11,851 nt of DNA from Gp6-AA40 sp050742535 (GTDB taxonomy: Bacteria; Acidobacteriota; Vicinamibacteria; Vicinamibacterales; UBA2999), in assembly GCA_050742535.1 (NCBI GenBank), contig JBOGIQ010000178.1:1-11851 (forward strand), written 5' to 3'. Positions 6,408-11,851 of this stretch are shown here, piece by piece; position 1 is the first letter of the stretch; each line of letters starts with the position of its first letter. Made by a program: the position numbers and the translations under genes. The notes beneath the pieces were generated by a model. That model did not search any database and was not told the origin of the DNA. It saw only the letters and a program-made list of their open reading frames with translations.

Positions 6408-7206
6408 AAGGCCAGTGAATGTCGGCGATGACGGGATGATGATCCGACCCGTACTGGTCTTCGATCACGCGCCGATTCACGATCCATCCGTCCGGCAGAT
6501 CGAAGAACAGGTGATCGAGCACGAGCCGATCCCGGAAGGTCGGTTCGGGCCGATCGGGCGTGTCTGGAAAACGCTGCAGCAGCACACGCCACGCGGGCTC
6601 GTCCCGGCCCAGCATCGTGTTGAAATCTCCGCCGACGACCCCGGGCCCCGGCGGCAGCGCCTGTATCAGCGCCTCGGCCTGACGTCCCCGCGCGCGATCG
6701 CCGAAAAGCCCGCGCAGCCATCCGAGGCGGTTTTCCAGATGTGTGGATACGACGAACAGTGGCTGTCCGCCGACTCGTATTTCGGCGACGACGGCCGCGC
6801 GTGGCTGCCGCTCCCGAGGCAGGTCAATCGTTCGCGGCTCCTCGAGCGGGATCGTTGACACGATCGCGTTCCCCGTCGCGCCGCGAACCGGGCTGGCGAA
6901 CAGCGTCAGCGCGTGCGTCCGCGAACCGACGCCTGCCTGGCCGAGGTTGGGGAATTCCTGGAGGAAGAGTACGTAATCGCGCGGCGGGGCGCCGGTCAGG
7001 ACGCCGCTCTCCAGGTCGGCGATGAAGCGCTGCAGATCGCCCCGGGCACCATGCGTGTTCCAGGTAAGGACCGTGAGGAGAGGCGCACCCGGCGGGACAG
7101 TGGCCGGCGTTATCCGCGCGCATGCGGCAAGGAGACATCCGACGATCGCACTTGTGGCTTCCGCCTTAAGGCGGAAGCTACGATGACCACGACTACCAAC
7201 TACCAA
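6406..7206 (-). CDS. Endonuclease/exonuclease/phosphatase-fold lipoprotein
   Basis: A 266-residue protein with the complete catalytic set of the DNase I-like superfamily: Asn50 (LTWNTHG), Glu84 (FLQEF), His156 (STHLEN), Asp194/Asn196 (GGDFNT), Asp231/His232 (LVLDHLF) and SDHHP (254-258). Such metal-dependent enzymes cleave phosphodiesters in DNA, RNA, lipids or inositol phosphates; the substrate cannot be told. Before the domain is a lipobox LLAAC (Cys29), suggesting a membrane-anchored periplasmic enzyme. The start is odd. An in-frame stop lies at 7210-7212, and the only usual initiator before the lipobox is TTG (7204-7206), inside the heptamer array. Residues 10-18 (SFRLKAEAT) come from a dispersed palindrome. 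Only 3 bp separate it from the larA stop, so cotranscription is likely. The catalytic domain is certain, the N-terminus is not. Confidence 0.85.
   Translation of the reverse strand: MVVGSRGHRSFRLKAEATSAIVGCLLAACARITPATVPPGAPLLTVLTWNTHGARGDLQRFIADLESGVLTGAPPRDYVLFLQEFPNLGQAGVGSRTHALTLFASPVRGATGNAIVSTIPLEEPRTIDLPRERQPRAAVVAEIRVGGQPLFVVSTHLENRLGWLRGLFGDRARGRQAEALIQALPPGPGVVGGDFNTMLGRDEPAWRVLLQRFPDTPDRPEPTFRDRLVLDHLFFDLPDGWIVNRRVIEDQYGSDHHPVIADIHWP
7157..7178. repeat. Perfect 22-bp palindrome (FRLKAEA repeat)
   Basis: GCTTCCGCCTT (7157-7167) is followed immediately by its exact reverse complement AAGGCGGAAGC (7168-7178). Read in the frame of the lipoprotein gene it encodes FRLKAEA, and because it is a perfect palindrome the plus strand reads the same peptide. 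I recall this peptide in many predicted acidobacterial proteins, implying a dispersed genomic repeat; only one copy is in this window. It lies within the signal-peptide coding region. Confidence 0.85.
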
Positions 7207-7221
7207 CCACTAACCACCAAC
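7194..7221 (-). repeat. GTTGGTG heptamer array at the larA end (4 units)
   Basis: On the minus strand four heptamers read GTTGGTG, GTTAGTG, GTTGGTA and GTTGGTA, the family also seen at 1639-1687. The last three codons and the TAG stop of larA, and the only plausible TTG start of the downstream lipoprotein gene, are all contained in this array. Confidence 0.9.
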
Positions 7222-8481
7222 TAGGTACGGGATGGTCTGGGGCCCCTGTGGCAGCACGCACAGCGTCGCGCCGGCGCCAGCGCGCAAGAGCCGGTCATGG
7301 ACCGCCCGCGATACGTCGTCGATCGGCGTGAAGTGCGCGGCGCTGATCTCGTCTGCACTCAGTCCGTTCGTCTTCACCAGCACCTGCGCTTTGAGCTGAA
7401 TCTGCGACTGCACCTGTACCTGCCACTGGTCAGGCGCCGAGTATCCGGGGCTGCCGATCATGGCCAGCAGTGCTTGCGGCGTTGGCTGCGACTTCAGGAT
7501 CGCTCCGTACGATCCGTGGGACGGTAGCCCGTCCCTGCATTCCGACGCACAGACGATGGTCCCGCCGTTCTTCACGATCTTTGCCGCGGCGGACATGCCC
7601 TTGACCGCCTGGTAGAGGTTCTGATCGAGGGGGTAACCCGAATTGGTCGTCACGACAACGTCGAAGGGTTGCGGGACGGCGCGCATCGCCGTTTCCTTCG
7701 CATAGCGGCACGCGGCGCGATGCTGCTCGAGGATGTCGCCGGCAAACGCGGCAGTGATCTGCTGTTCGCGGTTGAGAGTCACGTCAAGCGCGAAATGCAC
7801 GCCGACCATCTGCGCAATCTCGCGGACATCGTCATGCACCGGATTCCCGTCGGTGATGCCCCACGTCGCGTTCGGATGCCCGATGCGGCTGGCGTCGTGC
7901 AGCGTCATCACCGTCTCGAGACCCGCCAGCCCAGGCGCCACCATTTTCGGACCGCCGCTGAAGCCGGCGAAGAAGTGCGGCTCGACGAACCCCGTGGTGA
8001 TGCGGACGTCCGCCTGCAGAAACTCGCGATTCAGCAGGACCGAGACACCCGTCGAGGTTCGGCCGACGTGTCCGAGAGTGGCTTCGTCGCGGCTGTCGTG
8101 ATTGATGACGCGGCAGGTCGAGAGGATGTCGCGCCCGAGCATGCGCTCGAGCTCGGCATCGGTGTTGGCCCGGTGTGTACCGGTGGCGATCAGGATCGTG
8201 ATGTCCGCTCGCGGGATGTCCGGAATCTCGTCGAAGATCGCCTGGAGCTGCTCGCGCCGCGGCTGCGCGCGCGTGATGTCGCAGACGGAAATCGCGATCC
8301 GCTGACCCGTCCGTACCTGCTGCCGCAGAGATGCGCTCCCGATCGGCGCCCGGATGGCGGCGTTCAGTGTCGCCTGCGGATCAGGGACCGCCGGCCGCGG
8401 GACCGGTTCGATGACCGTGATCCGTTCATCGGGCAGATCCACATCAAGGCCTTCTGTTCCGTAATCGAGGCGGATGCGCAT
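7210..8481 (-). CDS. larA: LarA-family nickel-dependent 2-hydroxyacid racemase/epimerase
   Basis: LarA uses the nickel-pincer nucleotide cofactor to invert the alpha carbon of lactate or related 2-hydroxyacids by hydride abstraction. At 423 residues it is the size of characterised LarA. The key residues are all present: Arg71 (CDITRAQP), His103 (ATGTHRANT), His169 and cofactor-linking Lys179 (EPHFFAGFSGGPKMVAPG), corresponding to Arg75, His108, His174 and Lys184 of the Lactobacillus plantarum enzyme, plus SGYPLDQ (281-287) and Trp353. The ATG (8479-8481) directly precedes RIRLDYG; the 39 upstream in-frame residues (LGCLGCLG type) are repeat-encoded and excluded. No Shine-Dalgarno site precedes the ATG because the nonamer array abuts it. 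The final VGG and stop are repeat-encoded. Cofactor genes larB, larC and larE are not in the window. It is divergent from glcDEF. Homologs acting on malate or other acids exist, so the substrate is uncertain. Confidence 0.92.
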   Translation of the reverse strand: MRIRLDYGTEGLDVDLPDERITVIEPVPRPAVPDPQATLNAAIRAPIGSASLRQQVRTGQRIAISVCDITRAQPRREQLQAIFDEIPDIPRADITILIATGTHRANTDAELERMLGRDILSTCRVINHDSRDEATLGHVGRTSTGVSVLLNREFLQADVRITTGFVEPHFFAGFSGGPKMVAPGLAGLETVMTLHDASRIGHPNATWGITDGNPVHDDVREIAQMVGVHFALDVTLNREQQITAAFAGDILEQHRAACRYAKETAMRAVPQPFDVVVTTNSGYPLDQNLYQAVKGMSAAAKIVKNGGTIVCASECRDGLPSHGSYGAILKSQPTPQALLAMIGSPGYSAPDQWQVQVQSQIQLKAQVLVKTNGLSADEISAAHFTPIDDVSRAVHDRLLRAGAGATLCVLPQGPQTIPYLVGG

Positions 8482-8483
8482 TG

Positions 8484-8578
8484 GGTTGCCTAGGTTGCCT
8501 GAGTTGCCTAGGTGGCCTGCGTTGATGGGCTGATTAGAACTACCCAGGCAACCCAGACAACCCAGGCGACCCAGGCAA
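8484..8578. repeat. Nonamer array in mirror-image arms between larA and glcD
   Basis: The left arm (8484-8519) is four 9-bp units: GGTTGCCTA, GGTTGCCTG, AGTTGCCTA and GGTGGCCTG. The right arm (8543-8578) is four units of the opposite sense: CCCAGGCAA, CCCAGACAA, CCCAGGCGA and CCCAGGCAA. About 23 bp separate them. The array fills most of the 124-bp divergent gap, where the larA and glcD promoters must also lie, and it reaches almost to the larA ATG. It could fold into a long imperfect hairpin or cruciform. Confidence 0.88.
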
Positions 8579-8592
8579 CTCAACGCGCAGTG

Positions 8593-8598
8593 TACCAT
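8593..8598 (+). promoter_or_regulatory. Weak candidate -10 box before glcD
   Basis: TACCAT matches four of six -10 bases and ends seven bases before the GTG at 8606. No Shine-Dalgarno site precedes the GTG. As with matB this would give a leaderless or near-leaderless transcript. No good -35 is visible, so support is low. Confidence 0.2.
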
Positions 8599-8605
8599 TG
8601 CCGTT

Positions 8606-10054
8606 GTGACCGATCAGTTGGTGCATCGGCTGCGATCCATTTGCGGCGACGCGGCAGTGCTGCGGGAGCCCGTGCAGCTGCTGACCTACGAGTGCGATGC
8701 GCTGCCGCATTTGCGCGAGAAACCGGCTGTCGTCGTTCTTCCCGCCTCGGCGTCGGAAGTGCAGCAGGTCGTGCAGCTCTGCAGCGCGGAAGGCGTTCCC
8801 TTCGTCGCGCGCGGGCACGGGACCGGCTTGTCTGGCGGAGCGCTTCCTGTTCCGGGCGGTGTCGTCATCAGCCTGGCGCGTCTCAACCGCGTGCTCGACA
8901 TCGACATCCCGAACAAGCGTGTCACCGTCGAACCTGGTGTCACCAACCTGGAGATCACGCGCCAGGTTGCGCCGTTCGGCTACTACTACGCGCCCGATCC
9001 GTCGAGCCAGCAGGTGTGCTCGATCGGTGGCAATGTGGCGGAAAACTCCGGCGGTGCGCACTGCCTGAAGTACGGCTTCACCGTGCACCACGTGCTCGAA
9101 GTCGAGGCGGTGATGCCCGACGGCGAGATCGTGCGGATTGGCAGTTCGCTCCCCGACGCTCCGGGTCCCGATCTCCTCGGCGTCCTGATCGGCAGCGAGG
9201 GCACGCTGGCGATCGTCACGGAAGTCGTCGTCCGCATCCTGCGCAAGCCGGAAACGGTGCAGACGCTGCTCGCCGCGTACAACAGCACGAGCGACGCCGG
9301 TGCCGCGGTGTCGGAGATCATCGCCGCGGGGATTGTTCCAGCCGCGGTAGAGATGATGGATGCGCTGGCAATCCGCGCCGCCGAAGCAGCCGTGCATCCG
9401 AATTTTCCGCCGGCGGATACGGTGCTGATCGTCGAGCTCGACGGTCCCGCCCCGGAGGTGCTGGAGCTGTTCGCGACCGTCGAAGCGATCTGCCGGCGAA
9501 CCGGGTCAACGGTGGTGGAGATCGCGCAGAACGACGAGCAGCGGATGCGTATCTGGCGCGGCCGCAAGGCAGCGTTTGCCGCGATGGGGCGGGTGTCGCC
9601 GAACTACTACGTCCAGGACGGCGTCGTGCCGCGCACGAAGCTGCCGGAAGTGCTGGGGCGGATTCGCGCGCTGTCGGAGCGGTCCGGCCTGGGCATTGGC
9701 AACGTCTTCCACGCCGGCGACGGCAATCTGCATCCGCTGATCTGCTACGACGAGCGGATCCCGGGGCAGTCCGCGCTTGCCGAGGAGGTCGCCGGTGAAA
9801 TCCTGCAGTACTGTGTCGACGCCGGCGGCTCGATTACCGGTGAACATGGCGTCGGCGCGGACAAGAAGGATTACATGCCGCGGATGTTTTCCGCCGACGA
9901 CCTCGACGTGATGCAGCAGCTGCGCGACGCGGTCGATCCGCAGCGCCTCTGTAATCCCGGCAAGGTGCTGCCGACGCCGCGCCTGTGCGGAGAGGTGCCC
10001 GGGCCCTATCGCGAGCACCCGGTTGAGAAGGCCGGTCTCGCGGAACGTTTCTGA
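8606..10054 (+). CDS. glcD: Glycolate/D-lactate oxidase FAD subunit GlcD
   Basis: Catalytic flavoprotein of the GlcDEF complex, which oxidises glycolate (or D-lactate in many relatives) to the 2-oxoacid and passes electrons to the respiratory chain. The protein has 482 residues. The PCMH-type FAD-binding domain shows RGHGTGLSGG (69-78), SIGGNVAENSGG (139-150) and GSEGTLAIVTE (196-206). The C-terminal FAD-linked oxidase domain shows FHAGDGNLHP (368-377), GEHGVG (412-417) and NPGK (450-453). The start is GTG without a Shine-Dalgarno site. The stop overlaps the glcE ATG by one base, indicating translational coupling. The family also includes D-2-hydroxyglutarate and other D-2-hydroxyacid dehydrogenases, but the glcE and glcF neighbours favour GlcD. 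The divergent larA suggests that lactate is at least one substrate. Confidence 0.93.
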   Translation: MTDQLVHRLRSICGDAAVLREPVQLLTYECDALPHLREKPAVVVLPASASEVQQVVQLCSAEGVPFVARGHGTGLSGGALPVPGGVVISLARLNRVLDIDIPNKRVTVEPGVTNLEITRQVAPFGYYYAPDPSSQQVCSIGGNVAENSGGAHCLKYGFTVHHVLEVEAVMPDGEIVRIGSSLPDAPGPDLLGVLIGSEGTLAIVTEVVVRILRKPETVQTLLAAYNSTSDAGAAVSEIIAAGIVPAAVEMMDALAIRAAEAAVHPNFPPADTVLIVELDGPAPEVLELFATVEAICRRTGSTVVEIAQNDEQRMRIWRGRKAAFAAMGRVSPNYYVQDGVVPRTKLPEVLGRIRALSERSGLGIGNVFHAGDGNLHPLICYDERIPGQSALAEEVAGEILQYCVDAGGSITGEHGVGADKKDYMPRMFSADDLDVMQQLRDAVDPQRLCNPGKVLPTPRLCGEVPGPYREHPVEKAGLAERF

Positions 10055-11259
10055 TGACCGGCCTGCGTCCGGGCACGGTGGTGGATCGGGTCGACGGGGA
10101 AGTGCCGCCGCAGGTGGCGGAGCCCGATTCGCCGCTGGCGTTCGCCGACACGCTCAAGCACGCGTCGGCGGAGAGGCTGGCGACGGTCATCCGGGGCGGC
10201 GGAACAAAGCTCACCTGGGGGCGTCAGCCGGCGTCCGTCGATCTCGTCATCGGCACGACACGGCTCACGCGCCTGATCGCGCACCGGCACGGCGATCTCA
10301 CCGCGACCGTTCAGGCCGGTATGACCTTGCGCGATTTGAACGTCGCGTTGCGCGCCGAGCGGCAATGGCTGCCGGTTGACAGCGCATTCGACGAGGCGAC
10401 GATCGGCGGGATCGTGGCCACCAACGACTCCGGGCCGTCGCGCCATCGCAACGGCACGCCGCGCGATCTGGTGATCGGCATTACCCTGGCGCTCACGGAC
10501 GGCCGCCTCGTCAAGGCGGGTGGCACCGTCGTGAAAAACGTCGCCGGTTACGACCTCGGAAAGCTGGTGAGTGGATCGCACGGCACGCTCGCCGGAATCG
10601 TCGACGTGACGTTCAAGCTCGTGCCCGTACCGCAATCGTCGGCCACGCTGGTCGTGTCGTACACGGATCGCGGTGTGTTTGTCCGCGACGTTGCGGCGCT
10701 CGATGCCAGCCAGATCGAGCCGGCGGCGTTCGACATTCGCGCAGACGGGGGGGAGCGTCCGTATCAGCTGAAGTTGCGCCTCGCGACGAGCCCTGCCGCC
10801 CGTGACGCGCAGATTGCCGCCGCCCGGACGCTGGTCTCGGGTGAGACCACCGTACTGTCCGACATGGATGAGCGCGCGACGTGGGCGGCGCAGCTCGACA
10901 CGATGTCGCATGGCGACGCGACGGTCCGATTCAGCTGGCTGCCGTCGCGGCTGGCGCAGGTGTTGACACTGCTGGAGGAGTTGCGGCGCGTTGAAAACGC
11001 CGGCGTCACCTTGACCGGCCGTGTGCTCGGCGCCGGCGTGGTACGTCTGACGGGTGAAGCCACGGCCCTTGCCGCCGCCGTCGGGAAGCTGCGAGGCAGT
11101 CCGGACGTCGGCAACGTCGTGGTGCTGCGCGGCTCGCACGAACTGAAGCAGCGCGTGGACGTGTGGGGCCCCGAGCGGTCCTCCGATCGAGTCGCCCGTG
11201 CAGTGAAAAACACATTCGATCCGGCTGGTATCCTGAACGCCGGCCGTGGCCCGATTTGA
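10054..11259 (+). CDS. glcE: Glycolate oxidase FAD-binding subunit GlcE
   Basis: Second flavin-binding subunit of GlcDEF, 401 residues. FAD-binding segments visible are RGGGTK (47-52), TIGGIVATNDSG (116-127), VKNVAGYDLGKL (160-171) and GSHGTLAGI (174-182). The C-terminus FDPAGILNAGR (388-398) is the usual ending of this family. It is shorter than GlcD and lacks the HAGDGNLHP and EHGVG catalytic-domain motifs, as expected of GlcE. The ATG shares its A with the glcD TGA. The N-terminal segment before LAFADTL is about 27 residues longer than I recall for the E. coli protein. A 145-bp repeat-filled gap, rather than a close junction, separates it from glcF. Confidence 0.9.
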   Translation: MTGLRPGTVVDRVDGEVPPQVAEPDSPLAFADTLKHASAERLATVIRGGGTKLTWGRQPASVDLVIGTTRLTRLIAHRHGDLTATVQAGMTLRDLNVALRAERQWLPVDSAFDEATIGGIVATNDSGPSRHRNGTPRDLVIGITLALTDGRLVKAGGTVVKNVAGYDLGKLVSGSHGTLAGIVDVTFKLVPVPQSSATLVVSYTDRGVFVRDVAALDASQIEPAAFDIRADGGERPYQLKLRLATSPAARDAQIAAARTLVSGETTVLSDMDERATWAAQLDTMSHGDATVRFSWLPSRLAQVLTLLEELRRVENAGVTLTGRVLGAGVVRLTGEATALAAAVGKLRGSPDVGNVVVLRGSHELKQRVDVWGPERSSDRVARAVKNTFDPAGILNAGRGPI

Positions 11260-11404
11260 GGGTTCAGGGGTTCAATGGGGTCAGTGGATTCAGGAGCCGA
11301 TGGCGTGGAGGTGGACGACGGGCTGGAGTTGGCAATCGCCTGAGCCTATGAACAGGACCTTCTGAACCCTTGAACCTCGTGAACCTCGTGAACCTCGTGA
11401 ACCG
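11260..11404. repeat. GAACC-type repeat region between glcE and glcF
   Basis: The left end (11261-11275) reads GGTTCAGGGGTTCAA. The right end (11363-11376) reads TGAACCCTTGAACC and is nearly its reverse complement. It is followed by three exact tandem units of GAACCTCGT (11372-11398) and a partial GAACC directly against the glcF ATG. The roughly 85-bp middle holds no gene I can support. The unit type matches the array at 651-776. The region breaks an otherwise tight operon and leaves no Shine-Dalgarno site for glcF. Confidence 0.85.
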
Positions 11405-11851
11405 ATGACGTCAACAGCATTCCAGGAACCAGACGCCCCTCCATCAGCGCTGATCGACACCTGCGTTCACTGCGGCTTCTGCCTGCCGACGTGTCCGACC
11501 TACGTGTTGTGGGGCGAGGAGATGGATTCGCCGCGTGGACGCGTCTATCTGATGAAAGCCGGCGTCGAAGGGCGCGCGGAGATGACCCGGTCCTTTGTGC
11601 AGCACTTCGACCGGTGCCTTGGCTGTGTTGCGTGCGTGACGGCCTGTCCGTCGGGTGTCCAGTACGGGCCGCTGATCGAAAAGACCCGGGCGCAAATCGA
11701 GCGCCGGTACGATCGGCCGGCGTCGGATCGCCTGTTCCGTTCGGCGCTGATGGCGCTGGTGCCGTATCCGCAGCGGATGCGGCTGGCGATGCTTCCCCTC
11801 GCCTTGATAGGTCCACTCGTGCGGGCGATCGGTCGTGCATTGATGGCACCC
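11405..11851 (+). CDS. glcF: Glycolate oxidase iron-sulfur subunit GlcF (5' part)
   Basis: Electron-transfer subunit of GlcDEF, open at the window edge after 149 residues; full-length relatives are roughly 400-450 residues. Two [4Fe-4S] ferredoxin motifs are visible: CVHCGFCLPTCP (Cys20, 23, 26, 30) and CLGCVACVTACP (Cys71, 74, 77, 81). Between them are the typical PTYVLWGEEMDSPRGRVYLMK and DRC segments. The CCG domains (cysteine-rich, heterodisulfide-reductase type) would lie beyond the edge. The ATG is chosen because the upstream frame is repeat-encoded Glu-Pro-Arg triplets back to a TGA at 11363-11365 with no other initiator. Identification is secure from the cysteines and from the glcD-glcE context. 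Confidence 0.93.
   Translation, partial: MTSTAFQEPDAPPSALIDTCVHCGFCLPTCPTYVLWGEEMDSPRGRVYLMKAGVEGRAEMTRSFVQHFDRCLGCVACVTACPSGVQYGPLIEKTRAQIERRYDRPASDRLFRSALMALVPYPQRMRLAMLPLALIGPLVRAIGRALMAP

Noticed and set aside
4982..6721. A 579-codon open frame on the minus strand across the barrel-protein gene
   Set aside because: It is antisense to a gene with a signal peptide and beta-strand pattern, runs on into the neighbouring lipoprotein gene, has no recognisable domain, and its Arg/Ala/Asp-rich composition is typical of high-GC shadow frames.
8484..8578. Integron attC or insertion-sequence terminal repeats
   Set aside because: No integrase or transposase, no attC core sites and no target-site duplication were seen; the structure is a tandem nonamer array in two orientations.
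8482..8598. N-terminal extension of LarA by 39 in-frame residues
   Set aside because: The extra residues (LGCLGCLG and LGNSGNLGNP type) are translated nonamer repeats, while LarA proteins begin close to the ATG at 8479-8481.
8512..9798. A 428-codon plus-strand open frame overlapping glcD
   Set aside because: It lies in another frame over the well-conserved GlcD sequence and is an Arg-rich low-complexity translation; glcD explains the region fully.

Overview
The window is high-GC DNA carrying ordinary bacterial housekeeping and catabolic genes, many with GTG or TTG starts. Between the genes lie several unrelated families of very short direct repeats. A perfect palindrome at 7157-7178 reads FRLKAEA on one strand, and I recall this peptide as a frequent artefact in predicted proteins of Acidobacteriota (Vicinamibacteria-like) genomes. 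Together with the DUF4159 proteins this suggests an acidobacterium, but that assignment rests on memory and is not proven by the window. No RNA genes, CRISPR arrays, phage genes or transposases were seen.

Layout. At 3-140 (+) is the C-terminus of a probable alpha/beta hydrolase. It converges on an amicyanin-like copper lipoprotein (137-517, -). After a 276-bp gap with two inverted repeats comes a secreted DUF4159 protein (794-1621, -). Next are dodecin (1705-1917, +), a Bcp-type peroxiredoxin (1930-2406, -) and a MatB-like malonyl/acyl-CoA synthetase (2553-4013, +), which is followed 9 bp later by a second DUF4159 paralog (4023-4892, +). A beta-barrel protein of TraF/DUF5723 type (5009-6352, +) then converges on an endonuclease/exonuclease/phosphatase-fold lipoprotein (6406-7206, -). 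That gene lies directly behind a LarA-family nickel racemase (7210-8481, -). Divergent from larA is a glycolate or D-lactate oxidase operon: glcD (8606-10054), glcE (10054-11259) and glcF (11405 to the edge, truncated).

How genes work together. GlcDEF forms a flavin/iron-sulfur 2-hydroxyacid dehydrogenase. LarA on the divergent strand could interconvert lactate (or related hydroxyacid) enantiomers so that the oxidase sees its preferred stereoisomer; this link is inferred from position. Dodecin (flavin storage) and Bcp (thiol peroxidase) are general redox-protection functions. The two DUF4159 genes are related to each other and lie in opposite orientation around dodecin-bcp-matB.

The most unusual aspect is the intergenic DNA. 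At least four short-repeat families occur: GTTGGTG heptamers, GAACC-type units, CACGAAG-type units and GGTTGCCTA nonamers. Several are arranged as mirror-image arms. They occupy divergent, convergent and codirectional gaps alike, and they reach into the coding ends of larA and its downstream neighbour.
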